Position numbers and translations under genes: made by a program
The notes under the pieces: generated by a model
What the model was told of the DNA's origin: nothing
The model's database searches: none
The model's input: only the letters and a program-made list of their open reading frames with translations
Shown here: piece after piece, positions 1 through 8,053 of the stretch
How positions within the stretch are numbered: position 1 is the stretch's first letter
Layout: each line of letters opens with the position of its first letter
IMG/VR virus record: IMGVR_UViG_3300046792_000178
Coordinates: 1 to 25,217 of that record
DNA length: 25,217 bases
Source: a virus
Direction: 5' to 3' (one strand)

Positions 1-41
1 CCGTCCGGTTCACCTTGATCGCGTCGGTCCATCCCAAGTAA
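1..41 (+). CDS. C-terminal end of an upstream gene (cut by window edge)
   Basis: The frame beginning at base 3 is open and reads VRFTLIASVHPK before a TAA at 39-41. The stop overlaps the AAGGA that serves as ribosome binding site of the major tail gene, as expected of the preceding gene in a tail operon. In siphophages this position is usually a head-tail connector or tail completion gene, but twelve residues are too few to identify it. Confidence 0.5.
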   Translation, partial: VRFTLIASVHPK

Positions 42-54
42 GGAAATCGTCCTC

Positions 55-957
55 ATGGCAATCAACAACTCGGGCCTCGCGGATGCTGCGGACTATGTCC
101 TCGGCCGAGGCGTGGTGCAGATCGCGAAGCTGGACGTGGCGGGCAATCCCGGCCCGTTTCGCGACCTCGGCAACGCGCCGTCGTTTTCGCTGACGGGCGC
201 GTCGCAGACCGTCGAGCACCAGTCGAGCCGTCACGGCACGGCGTTCATCGACAAGAAGGTCATCACGAGCCAGTCCCTCTCGTGCGCCTTCGAGATCGAC
301 GAAGTCCAGAACTTCAACAACCTCGCCGACTGGCTGGTCGGTGAGGCGTCGCGCACGGAGAACGGCTACAAGAACGGCAACAGCGCGGCGATTGCGGTCG
401 CGGCGGACGCGGCGGGTTCGATCGCTCCCTGGCTCGGCCGCTCGTTCCTGCTCTTCGGCGATGCCGATTCGTCGGTGACGCCGGGCGACGGTCCGCGCGC
501 CTACAACGTCGCGACGGGCGACCTCGTCCTCGTGACCACGGAGACGATCCCGGTCACGCTGGTCGATGGCGAAGACTACGTCCTCGATGTCGAGAACGGC
601 TCGGTCTTCGTGATCTCGACGAGCGCGAAGCTGGCGACGGCGGCACTGGCGAACAAGGGCTTCACCTACCAGTTGTCGGCGTCGAGCGGCGATGCGAACG
701 TGGACCGCGTGCGCGCGTTCGTGGCGACGGGCCTCGACGTGGCGGTGCGGTTCGTGCTGGAGAACGCGGCGGACGACGCCAACCAGTCGGAGATCCTGCT
801 CCCCAACGTCAACCTCGCCTCGGATGGCGACATGGCGCTGATCGGCAAGGACTTCGCGGCGATCAAGTTCTCGGGCACGCTGTCGCCCGGCAAGGTCGGC
901 AGCAAGTTCGCGGGCGAGTACGCCCTGATCGTGGACGGTGGCACCTCGGGCAGCTAA
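55..957 (+). CDS. Major tail (tube) protein
   Basis: This 300-residue protein is probably the tail tube subunit that polymerises around the tape measure protein. The ATG at 55 has AAGGA about ten bases upstream. The sequence is rich in Ser, Ala, Gly, Val and Asp, has almost no Cys, and reads as alternating short beta strands, as in tail tube folds. The early segment around SFSLTGASQTVEHQSSR is of the kind seen in phage tube proteins. The strongest argument is context: it lies directly before the frameshifted chaperone gene and the tape measure gene, the usual order in long-tailed phages. It is followed by its own strong hairpin terminator, fitting a gene expressed far above its downstream neighbours. 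The function is inferred from position and composition; no catalytic motif is expected. Confidence 0.8.
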   Translation: MAINNSGLADAADYVLGRGVVQIAKLDVAGNPGPFRDLGNAPSFSLTGASQTVEHQSSRHGTAFIDKKVITSQSLSCAFEIDEVQNFNNLADWLVGEASRTENGYKNGNSAAIAVAADAAGSIAPWLGRSFLLFGDADSSVTPGDGPRAYNVATGDLVLVTTETIPVTLVDGEDYVLDVENGSVFVISTSAKLATAALANKGFTYQLSASSGDANVDRVRAFVATGLDVAVRFVLENAADDANQSEILLPNVNLASDGDMALIGKDFAAIKFSGTLSPGKVGSKFAGEYALIVDGGTSGS

Positions 958-981
958 CCCAGGTCGGAACGATTTGCTTGA

Positions 982-1026
982 GGGGCCGGCAGGCCGATTC
1001 CTGCCGGCCCCTTGTTGTTCTTGTTG
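982..1026 (+). terminator. Rho-independent terminator after the tail tube gene
   Basis: A perfect 12-base-pair stem, GGGGCCGGCAGG (982-993) with CCTGCCGGCCCC (1000-1011), encloses a six-base loop. It is followed by a T-rich run, TTGTTGTTCTTGTTG. It sits 25 bases after the tail tube stop codon and is the clearest terminator in the window. It probably uncouples expression of the tail tube from the genes below. Confidence 0.85.
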
Positions 1027-1046
1027 TCCAGGCTATACGGTACTAA
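1012..1046 (+). promoter_or_regulatory. Candidate promoter for chaperone/tape measure genes
   Basis: In the AT-rich spacer after the terminator, TTGTTG (1012-1017) is followed after 16 bases by TATACG (1034-1039). An alternative is TTCTTG (1018-1023), 17 bases, TACTAA (1041-1046). Either could restart transcription downstream of the terminator. Matches to a sigma-70 consensus are partial, and the T-rich part doubles as the terminator tail. Confidence 0.3.
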
Positions 1047-1077
1047 TGACGAATCTGCTTCCCACGAGGATCCTCGC

Positions 1078-1749
1078 ATGGCCCTGTCCCCGGAAACGAT
1101 CGGCCGCCTCGGCTTCCTGGCGCCCCGCTCCATCGAGCGCGAGATCGGCAACGTGAAGTGGCGGTTCTACGCCGTGCGCGTGCCGATGGTTGCCGAACTC
1201 CTGACGCTCTCCGGCCCAGTCGCCACGTCGCTCACCACGCTCTTCGGCGGCGGCAAGGAACTGCGCCCGCTGAAGTCGAAGCAGCAGGACATCATCACGC
1301 GCGACGGCGACCGGCAGACGGTCGTGGACAGCGAGCAGGCCGCCGCGTCGCTGGAGGCGATGAAGTACCGCGACGACGCGCAGCGCACGGCCGTCACCAC
1401 GCTCGTGGACACGCTGGTCGGTCCCAAGAGCCAGAACATCCTGGCCCGCTTCGTCATGGACTCGCTGCGCGGCGACTTCCCCGCCACGCCGACGCAGAAG
1501 GACATCGACGACTTCTGGAACCAACTCGACCTCGATGTGATCTTCCAGTTCGTCGCCGGTGCGCTGGAGGCCAACGCACAAGTGATCCGCCCTTTTCTCG
1601 CGAAGGCCGGATTGAACTTGCAAAGCGAAGCACTGTCCGTGCTCCGCGCAAAGGTCGCCCCGGTGCTGAACCTCCCGCCGCGCCCGCCAGCCGTTCCCGA
1701 AAGCGCGACGACGCTGCCGACCTCCGACGAGCCGTCATCTTCCTCCTGA
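1078..1749 (+). CDS. Tail assembly chaperone, short form (G-like)
   Basis: This 223-residue protein is probably the short tail assembly chaperone, the equivalent of lambda gpG, which binds the tape measure protein before tube polymerisation. The ATG at 1078 is preceded by GAGGA at a good distance; an in-frame TTG at 1012 lies inside the terminator tail and is rejected. The body is mixed and helical, and the last 45 residues are a low-complexity Pro/Ser tail (LPPRPPAVPESATTLPTSDE) ending in four Ser codons. It lies between the tail tube and tape measure genes and overlaps a -1 frame that stays open for 300 more bases, the classic arrangement of this gene pair. Assignment rests on position and architecture rather than on a recognised motif. 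Confidence 0.75.
   Translation: MALSPETIGRLGFLAPRSIEREIGNVKWRFYAVRVPMVAELLTLSGPVATSLTTLFGGGKELRPLKSKQQDIITRDGDRQTVVDSEQAAASLEAMKYRDDAQRTAVTTLVDTLVGPKSQNILARFVMDSLRGDFPATPTQKDIDDFWNQLDLDVIFQFVAGALEANAQVIRPFLAKAGLNLQSEALSVLRAKVAPVLNLPPRPPAVPESATTLPTSDEPSSSS
1590..1596 (+). other. Probable -1 ribosomal slippage site C CCT TTT
   Basis: In the frame of the short chaperone the codons read CGC CCT TTT CTC. This gives the heptamer C CCT TTT, a canonical X XXY YYZ slippage site. Reading both frames through the overlap from 1158 to 1749, I found no other heptamer of this form in phase. Slippage here would join 173 residues of the short form to 152 residues of the -1 frame, giving a 325-residue long form. 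Confidence 0.6.
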
Positions 1750-2054
1750 GCGCGCTCAGTGGCGCCGTGACGCTCGACCAGATCGTCGAGATGGACTTCC
1801 TGACCTTCGACGACCTGCTCAAGACGACGCTGTCGGTGGACGCTTCCCGCCGCCTCGACCTGCTCACCCTCATCAACTACGGGGCGCAGGGCGGCGGCGA
1901 GGAGATGGAGAAGCTGCGGAAGTCGATGACCAAGCTGGCCGACCCGAACTTCGACGACACGGTCAACCCCAACGCGGGGATGCGCGGCCTCAAGGGCCTC
2001 CTGGCCTCCGGGAAACTCGGCAAGGGTAGCAAACCCAAGCGGCCCGGGCTATAA
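1596..2054 (+). CDS. Tail assembly chaperone, -1 frame extension (T-like)
   Basis: This is the -1 frame segment made if ribosomes slip at 1590-1596. Its first 50 residues are basic and Pro-rich. The part after about 1750 looks like a conserved domain: FLTFDDLLKTTL followed by RRLDLLTLINYGAQGGGEEM and a charged C-terminus. That pattern resembles the T domains of long tail chaperones, which contact the tape measure and tube subunits. The segment ends at TAA 2052-2054, 18 bases before the next gene. Possible internal starts are GTG 1767 and ATG 1791, but neither has a convincing ribosome binding site, which favours frameshift expression. Where the reading frame actually changes is an inference. 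Confidence 0.65.
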   Translation, partial: SREGRIELAKRSTVRAPRKGRPGAEPPAAPASRSRKRDDAADLRRAVIFLLSALSGAVTLDQIVEMDFLTFDDLLKTTLSVDASRRLDLLTLINYGAQGGGEEMEKLRKSMTKLADPNFDDTVNPNAGMRGLKGLLASGKLGKGSKPKRPGL

Positions 2055-2072
2055 GGAAGAGGGGAGGGACGC

Positions 2073-2384
2073 ATGGCCTACAAGAACCGGAAGTCAGCAG
2101 CGGCTCTAGCGACTCAGAAGCGGTGCATGCACCGCTACTTCCTGAAGCGCAAGTACGGGATGTCTAGCGAGCAGTTCCAACGGGTGCTGGAAGCGCAGGC
2201 TCACCGCTGCGCGATCTGCCGAAGTCCTTTCGAGGGAACGCTTCGCCCCTGCGTGGATCACGACCACGCGACCGGCGAAGTGCGATGGCTGCTCTGCGGC
2301 GGCTGCAATCTCGGAATCGGCAACTTTCGTGAGGATCCCGTTCGACTCCGGGCCGCTGCTGCGATGCTCGAAGCGCGAAAGTAG
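2073..2384 (+). CDS. Endonuclease VII-type HNH nuclease (copy 1)
   Basis: This 103-residue protein fits the recombination endonuclease VII family, a beta-beta-alpha-metal nuclease group found in phages as resolvases and as free-standing homing-type enzymes. Zinc-binding pairs are C46/C49 and C75/C78. The metal and catalytic motif is DHDH at 62-65, followed by G68, R71 and the family's CNxxIG and EDP elements. The start at 2073 follows a strong purine-rich GAGGGGAGGGA. The gene is inserted between the chaperone and tape measure genes, which are usually adjacent, and uses more A/T-ending codons than the tail genes (14 of its first 60 by hand count). A selfish or accessory role is therefore more likely than one in tail assembly. 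A second, diverged copy lies at 15812-16192. Confidence 0.88.
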   Translation: MAYKNRKSAAALATQKRCMHRYFLKRKYGMSSEQFQRVLEAQAHRCAICRSPFEGTLRPCVDHDHATGEVRWLLCGGCNLGIGNFREDPVRLRAAAAMLEARK

Positions 2385-2387
2385 ATC

Positions 2388-5300
2388 ATGGCAGAACTCG
2401 GCGGCATCAACTTCCCGATCCGTACTGAATACGACGGCTCGGGAGTCCAGAACTTCATCGCCGACTTGGCTTTCGCCCGGTCTGCCTTCCGTCAGTTCCG
2501 CGACGACCTTGCGTCCGGCACCGGCCCCGGCCGAGACTTCGCCGCCGTCGAGCGCACGATCGCCGACAACGCGACGCGCACCAAGCTGGCCCTGACGGCC
2601 CAGGTCGCCGCGCTGAAGGCCGTGACGGCCGCTGCGAATCAGGCTGCCGCTGCCCAGAAGGCGGTCGCCGCGCCGGTCGCTGCCGGTGCCACCGCGCCGG
2701 CCGCCGCGCTCGCCGCCAACACCAAGGCCGCCGCCGGCAACCTTCGCGAAGCCACCGTCCAGGCCAGCCTCCTGAACTCGACGATCGTGCGGATGCTCGT
2801 CTTCCGGCAGATCGTTCAGTTCATCCGCGAGGGCGTCGGGCTCTTCAAGGAATTCGTCAAGACCGGCGTCGAGTACGACGCCACCATCGAGAAGACGCGG
2901 CTGTCGATCGCCGGCCTCCTCGACTCGATCGCGCTCATCAAGGACGCGCAGGGCAACACGCTGGAGGGCGCGCAGAAGTTCCAGGCGTCGCAGGCCGAAG
3001 CCGTCCGTCTCACGCGCGACCTGAACAGCGAGGCGCTCCGTACCGGCATCGCCGTCCAGGAACTCGGCAAGACGTTCGCCGTGGCGCTCGGCCCTGGACT
3101 CCAGGCCGGCCTGAGCCTCGACAACATCACGAAGCTGACTGGCGAGATCGCGATTGCCGCGAGCACCTTGAACGTCAGCGAGAACCGCATCGCGCACGAG
3201 TTGCGCGACCTGACGACCGGGCACATCCGCTCGGCGACGGACCGCATCGCCACGTCCCTCGGCATCACGAACGAGGACATCAAGCGCGCCAAGGAAGCGG
3301 GCAACCTGTTCGACTTCCTCCAGAAGAAGCTGCAAGGCTTCAACGCGGTCGCGAACGAGGCGCCGAAGACCTTCGACGGCTTGGTCGATCGTCTCCGCGT
3401 GACGAGCCAGATCATCTCCGGCCTCGCCGCGTCGAACCTCTTCAACGAACTGAAGTCGGCCGGTGCGGAACTGCTGAAGACGCTCCAGGGTCCGAACAAC
3501 CCGCGCATCGTCAGCATCCTCCAGATCATCTTCGACTCACTCACGGCGCTCGTGCAGCAGGGCCGCGCCTTCATCGAGAGCCTCACCTTCGACGACTTGG
3601 AGAAGGGCGCGAAGGGCGTGGCTGCTGCGATCAACACGCTCGCCGACATCATCATCGGCGTCGGTTCGGCGCTGAAGGACGTGGTGGGCTTCGTCCTCGA
3701 CATCACCTCCGGCTTCGGCGGCACGCACGAGAGCGTGCGCGAAGTGGTGAAGGATGTCACCGAGTTCTACCTCGCCCTCAAGATCGCGAGCCCCATCGCC
3801 TCGGCCCTCGGGCCGGCGTTCGGCGTCCTACTGGAGAAGCTGGTCAGTTCGAAGGCCGCGATGGAAGGACTCGTCGCGGTCGTGCGCACCTTCGGCTCGG
3901 TACTCGCCACGATCACCGGCCCGGTGCTGCTCATCGTCGGCGGCGTCGAAGGACTCGCGGCGCTCTTCGGCGGCGGCACGCTGTCGGTCAAGGAATTCGC
4001 CATCGCGGCCGAGTTCGGGTTCAAGCGGACCATCCTCCAGATCGACAACCTGATCGAGAAGTTCAAGGGCTACATCGCCATCACGAAGGCCGGCGAAGAC
4101 TCCTCGTTCCTGAACATCCGCACGAACAACGCCCGCATCGAGCAGTTGAACCGTGAGGAGACGGCGGCGTTCGTCAAGCTGATCGACACCGGCGCGGTGC
4201 AGGGCAGCCAGGAAGCCACGCAGAAGATCATCGAGAAGGCGCAGGAGGCCAGCGGCGCCTACCTCAAGTCCCTCGGCGAGAACATCCGCCCCGGCGTCGC
4301 GGGCATCTTCGACAACATCACGCGCGGGATCCTGGACAGCCAGACCAAGCTGATTACGGCGCTCGGCGGCAACGCGAGCCGGCCGCTGCTCACGCCCGAG
4401 GCGACCTCGATCTCCGTCGAGAAGAACCAACTGACGGCGCAGCAGGAAGAGCAGATCGCCAAGCAGAAGGAGGAACTCACCGTCCTTCAGGCGCAGGCAT
4501 CTGCGGTTCGCGAGATCACGGCAGCGAAGCGCATCGGCATCTCCGTCACGGATCAGCAGATCATCGCGACGCGCAACCAGTCGAAGGAACTCGAAGCGCA
4601 GATCGGCGTCCAGAAGGCGCAGAACGCGATCGAACTCCAGAAGTTGCAGGACAAGCTGGCGACCGACAACGTCGATCCGGCCGCGCAGCAGGAGGCGATC
4701 AACGCCCTCACGGACGAGCAGAACGGGAAGCTGGATCTCCAGCAGGCCAAGCTGGAGGGCATCAACGCCCTGCTCACCGAGGAAGAGAACCGCGCCGGCA
4801 AGAACGGCGTCGGTGCGGCGTTCGACCAGATGGCCGTGGACATCACGACCAAGATCCCGACCGCCATCGAAGCGGCCGTGACGCTGGCCGGGCAGGCCGT
4901 GACGCAGTTCGCCTCGTTCGTCAGCGACGCCATCATCGCGGCGTTCGACCCGAACAACAAGGAATCCCTGCTCGACCGCTTCAAGGCGTTCCTGTCCAGC
5001 ATCTTGAAGCAGGTCATCCAGATGCTCGTTCAAATCGCCATCACGAAGGCGATCCTCGGCGACCCGGCCAGCAACGGCGGGAAGGCCGGCGGCCTCGTCG
5101 GGATCATCGCCGGCATCGCGGGCGCGGTCGCCAGTTCCGCGCAGGGCGGCGTCATCCGCTCGCCGCAGCACTACCAGCGCGGCGCCGGCAGCTATGCCGA
5201 GGGCGGTGGCGTGCGCCCGAACTGGGTCGATCGCCGCGACACCGTGGCGGCGTGGCTCCAGCCGGGCGAGTTCGTCCACTCGCTGCGTGCCGTGCGGAAG

Positions 5301-5618
5301 TACGGGCTCGCGGTCATGGACTCCCTCAACCGTGGCACGGCCAACCCGTCGGCGGTCCAGGCGGCTGTCGGCATCGGCTCGCTCGGTGCGACCGAGGCGG
5401 CCCCGCGCGGCGCGTCCCTGGCCGGCGGCGGCGTGGCGGCCGGCGTGGCCGGTGCGCAGGCCCACACGACCAACACGCCCATCCCTGCCTTCATCGTGGC
5501 CGACGATCACTCGGTCGATGCCCTGCTGCGCGGCGGCAAGGGCGCGGTGCTTCGCTTCATGCGTGAGAACGCAGATCACATCGACACGGCCATTCGCCGT
5601 GCCCGGCCGAGCCGGTAG
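2388..5618 (+). CDS. Tail tape measure protein
   Basis: This 1076-residue protein sets tail length by serving as a ruler inside the tube, and may enter the host envelope during DNA ejection. The N-terminal 140 residues are Ala-rich and helical. Hydrophobic stretches lie near residues 505-530 and 897-925 (GLVGIIAGIAGAVASS). A long Gln/Glu/Lys-rich coiled-coil region spans roughly 678-803. The C-terminus has the familiar tape measure signature: Gly-rich repeats (GGVI, YAEGGGV) followed by WLQPGEFVHSLRAVRKYG near residue 955. At about 0.15 nm per residue the family rule suggests a tail of roughly 160 nm. The ATG at 2388 lies three bases after the HNH gene stop with only a weak purine stretch before it, so translation may depend on the upstream gene. 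It is the longest gene in the window. Confidence 0.93.
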   Translation: MAELGGINFPIRTEYDGSGVQNFIADLAFARSAFRQFRDDLASGTGPGRDFAAVERTIADNATRTKLALTAQVAALKAVTAAANQAAAAQKAVAAPVAAGATAPAAALAANTKAAAGNLREATVQASLLNSTIVRMLVFRQIVQFIREGVGLFKEFVKTGVEYDATIEKTRLSIAGLLDSIALIKDAQGNTLEGAQKFQASQAEAVRLTRDLNSEALRTGIAVQELGKTFAVALGPGLQAGLSLDNITKLTGEIAIAASTLNVSENRIAHELRDLTTGHIRSATDRIATSLGITNEDIKRAKEAGNLFDFLQKKLQGFNAVANEAPKTFDGLVDRLRVTSQIISGLAASNLFNELKSAGAELLKTLQGPNNPRIVSILQIIFDSLTALVQQGRAFIESLTFDDLEKGAKGVAAAINTLADIIIGVGSALKDVVGFVLDITSGFGGTHESVREVVKDVTEFYLALKIASPIASALGPAFGVLLEKLVSSKAAMEGLVAVVRTFGSVLATITGPVLLIVGGVEGLAALFGGGTLSVKEFAIAAEFGFKRTILQIDNLIEKFKGYIAITKAGEDSSFLNIRTNNARIEQLNREETAAFVKLIDTGAVQGSQEATQKIIEKAQEASGAYLKSLGENIRPGVAGIFDNITRGILDSQTKLITALGGNASRPLLTPEATSISVEKNQLTAQQEEQIAKQKEELTVLQAQASAVREITAAKRIGISVTDQQIIATRNQSKELEAQIGVQKAQNAIELQKLQDKLATDNVDPAAQQEAINALTDEQNGKLDLQQAKLEGINALLTEEENRAGKNGVGAAFDQMAVDITTKIPTAIEAAVTLAGQAVTQFASFVSDAIIAAFDPNNKESLLDRFKAFLSSILKQVIQMLVQIAITKAILGDPASNGGKAGGLVGIIAGIAGAVASSAQGGVIRSPQHYQRGAGSYAEGGGVRPNWVDRRDTVAAWLQPGEFVHSLRAVRKYGLAVMDSLNRGTANPSAVQAAVGIGSLGATEAAPRGASLAGGGVAAGVAGAQAHTTNTPIPAFIVADDHSVDALLRGGKGAVLRFMRENADHIDTAIRRARPSR

Positions 5619-5627
5619 GAGACAGTC

Positions 5628-6650
5628 TTGGCACTGAAGTGGATGGAAGGGTTCGAGGCCCCCGACGTTTCCTCGACGTACTACGGCCGCAAGTACGCCT
5701 CCTCGGCGACCGGCCCCGGCACGAACGCCGGCCGCGTCACCGGGAACGCGAGCGGCACGAACAACATGAACCTGCGGTCCGCATCGCTCGGGTCGCAGGT
5801 CAAGTGGACGGCGGGGTTCGGCTTCAAGGGCTCGAACTCCACGCCGGCCTCGTGCGACGTGTCGCTGCGCTTCTTCCTCTCGGCCACCGAGCAGATCCGG
5901 TTGCGCATCCACGCCACCGGCGCGGCGGTCGCCAGCATCGACATCATGCGCGGCGCCACGATCATCGCGACGCCGGTCACGAATCTCTCGATCAATGCGT
6001 GGCACTACATCGAGTTGCAGGTCCGCGTGGACACCGGCACGGCCGGCACGCTCGAACTGCGCGTGGACGAGGTCAGCGTCTACACGAACAGCGGGACGAA
6101 CACCGCGAACGCCGGCTCGGCGAACGCGGACGTGTTCTCGTTCACGGGCGTGTCAGGCCAGACCAGCTTCCTCGACGACATCTACATCTGCGACGATCAG
6201 GTCGGTGACGGCCTCGGCAACGACACGTTCCGTGGCGACAGCCAGATCGTCGGCTTCAAGCCGAACGCCAACGGCTCGATCGACAACTGGACGCCGTCGT
6301 CGGGCGCCAACCACGCGACGCTGCTCGCGGACACGAGCGACTCCACCTATGTCGCCAGCAGCACGGTGAACCAGGAAGACCTCGTGAACTTCGAGGATCC
6401 CACGATCCCGAGCGGCACGATCTTCGGCATCCAGTTGACCTCCCTCGCGAACCTCGACGTGGCTGGCTCCCGCCAGTACGTCACCGAATACTACGACGGG
6501 TCGAGCCACGTCTTCCCGACCAGCCACGTCGTCGGTTCGACCACGATCGCCGGCTTCAACGACGTGGTGGAAGCCAACCCCGTGTCGGCCGTGAACTGGT
6601 CTTCGGCCGACCTCAATGCCGCGCAGTTCGGCGTGAAGTTGATGGTGTAA
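5628..6650 (+). CDS. Lectin-like minor tail protein, paralogue A
   Basis: This 340-residue beta-rich protein is probably a minor tail or tail-tip protein. The start is TTG at 5628 with AGGAGA five bases upstream, the only well-placed ribosome binding site. It opens with LKWMEGFE, a pattern common at the start of phage concanavalin/LamG-like tail proteins. The N-terminal half reads as a jelly-roll lectin-like domain ending near FLDDIYI. The C-terminal half has NWTPSSGANH, IFGIQL and a closing NPVSAVNWSSADLNAAQFGV. All of these recur in the protein at 6983-8047, so the two are tandem duplicates. Lectin-like domains can bind carbohydrate, but no ligand can be named from the sequence. Confidence 0.75.
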   Translation: MALKWMEGFEAPDVSSTYYGRKYASSATGPGTNAGRVTGNASGTNNMNLRSASLGSQVKWTAGFGFKGSNSTPASCDVSLRFFLSATEQIRLRIHATGAAVASIDIMRGATIIATPVTNLSINAWHYIELQVRVDTGTAGTLELRVDEVSVYTNSGTNTANAGSANADVFSFTGVSGQTSFLDDIYICDDQVGDGLGNDTFRGDSQIVGFKPNANGSIDNWTPSSGANHATLLADTSDSTYVASSTVNQEDLVNFEDPTIPSGTIFGIQLTSLANLDVAGSRQYVTEYYDGSSHVFPTSHVVGSTTIAGFNDVVEANPVSAVNWSSADLNAAQFGVKLMV

Positions 6651-6651
6651 T

Positions 6652-6981
6652 ATGCGACTCTCAGAACTCGATCCTCGGTGGTGCTGCGATGCGGATATCG
6701 TTGTCGGTGGAGTGAACCGCCATCACGAAGGCCGTATCGGGATGGCGCTATCCTTCGAGTGCCCCCATTGTGTCGAGCGCAAGCGCGCAACTGGCGACAA
6801 GCGAGTTCAGCGAATCGCCGTCTGGTTCTCGAATCCGATGGATGGCCTGCCTCCGACCGATGATGCTACAACTCTGTGGCATCGCGACGGAATCGACTTC
6901 GAAACTCTGACGCTCTCACCTTCCATCGACGCATCGAAGGACGGCCATTGGCACGGCTTCATTCGAAACGGATCAGTCTGA
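6652..6981 (+). CDS. Small Cys/His protein, possibly DUF6527-like
   Basis: This 109-residue protein is not firmly recognised. It contains FECPHC (C37, C40), a later IAVWFSNPMDG segment, and a C-terminal TLTLSPSID followed by HWHGFIRNG. The Cys pair plus the SPSI and H-W-H segment resemble small phage and bacterial proteins grouped as DUF6527, probably metal binding; I recall that family only loosely. It sits between two paralogous minor tail genes, one base after the first and one before the second. Its codons differ from its neighbours: 13 of the first 30 end in A or T, against 3 of 30 in the gene upstream. It is probably a later insertion and need not be a tail component. Confidence 0.7.
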   Translation: MRLSELDPRWCCDADIVVGGVNRHHEGRIGMALSFECPHCVERKRATGDKRVQRIAVWFSNPMDGLPPTDDATTLWHRDGIDFETLTLSPSIDASKDGHWHGFIRNGSV

Positions 6982-6982
6982 C

Positions 6983-8047
6983 ATGTCACTTCGCTGGATG
7001 GAAGGGTTTGAACGCGACCAGGGTACGACCGACTTCGGTCGCAAGTACGCCGTGGCGCAGAACACCGGCTCATGGAACTTCATCACGGGGCCGAAGGTCG
7101 GGCAGGCCATGCAGGCCGGCAGCAACCTCGATGCGGAACTCCGCACCAAGGCGCTGGTCGGCGCGGTCCAGAACACCTGGGTCGTCGGCTGGCGCGTGCG
7201 CGGCGCGACCTCCTCGGGCACGATCGCGGCCGGCGACCGCGCTGGTGGCGTCACACTCTTCAGCGGCTCCAGCGATCAGATCGAGGTCCGCTACCACTCG
7301 CTCGGCGGTGGCGGTGTGACGTGGCGCGTCTACCGGGGCTCGACGCTCCTCGGCGAGTCCCCGTCCTTCTGGGACGTGGACTGGACCTATTGGGAGTTCA
7401 AGATCACGGCGCGTACGGCGACCAATGGTGCGGTGCAGATCCGCCGCGATGGCGCGGTCTTCTACACGCTCTCCGGCATCAACGCCGGGAACAGCGGCGG
7501 CGACGGCGCGGACCGCGTGCGCTTCCTCTTCCAGATGGGCAACAACGGCAGCTTCGACGACATCTACATCCTCGACACCTCGGGCGCGCTGAACAACGAC
7601 TACCTCTCTGGTGACGTGGTTGTCTTCGGCTCCTCGCCGTCTGCGGACGGCAATCGGAATCAGTGGTCGCCGTCTCGCGCCGGCACGCACTTCGACCTCG
7701 TGAATGACGCGGCCGGCGCGCCGACCGACGCGACGAAGGTGAAGTCGCAGACGCCCGGCCAGGACGAACTGTACGACTACCAGAACCTCAACCTCGTCTC
7801 CAGCGGTCAGCCAATCTACGGCATGCAGTTGAGCACGACCGGCGGCATGGAGACTTCCGGCAACCGCACGCTCAAGCCCCTCGTCCGAGACACCGGCGGC
7901 TCCGAAGCCAACGGTCCCTCGTGGAACTGGAGCGACACCTCGCAACACAACGAGCCCACCATCTTCGAGCAGAACCCCGTGACGAGCGTGGCCTGGAGCA
8001 AGGCATCACTCGACGCGGCACAGTTCGGCCTCGACCTGTTCGCCTAG
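6983..8047 (+). CDS. Lectin-like minor tail protein, paralogue B
   Basis: This 354-residue protein matches the gene at 5628-6650 along its length. It opens with LRWMEGFE and FGRKYAV, reaches SFDDIYILD at the end of the lectin-like half, then NQWSPSRAGTH, IYGMQL and a closing NPVTSVAWSKASLDAAQFGL. Sequence between these anchors has diverged strongly, so the duplication is old or the copies are under different selection. A loop with SGGDGADR and a Gly-rich HSLGGGGVTW segment look surface exposed. The ATG at 6983 follows the preceding stop by one base, suggesting coupled translation. The role is inferred to be a tail-tip or fibre component, possibly two subunits of one assembly. Confidence 0.75.
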   Translation: MSLRWMEGFERDQGTTDFGRKYAVAQNTGSWNFITGPKVGQAMQAGSNLDAELRTKALVGAVQNTWVVGWRVRGATSSGTIAAGDRAGGVTLFSGSSDQIEVRYHSLGGGGVTWRVYRGSTLLGESPSFWDVDWTYWEFKITARTATNGAVQIRRDGAVFYTLSGINAGNSGGDGADRVRFLFQMGNNGSFDDIYILDTSGALNNDYLSGDVVVFGSSPSADGNRNQWSPSRAGTHFDLVNDAAGAPTDATKVKSQTPGQDELYDYQNLNLVSSGQPIYGMQLSTTGGMETSGNRTLKPLVRDTGGSEANGPSWNWSDTSQHNEPTIFEQNPVTSVAWSKASLDAAQFGLDLFA

Positions 8048-8053
8048 CCCGAC

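Noticed and set aside
3828-6005. 725-codon open frame on the minus strand across the tape measure gene
   Set aside because: It is very rich in Arg, Asp and Gly, crosses from one plus-strand gene into the next without respect for their limits, and has no motif. It is a shadow of biased third positions in a GC-rich genome.
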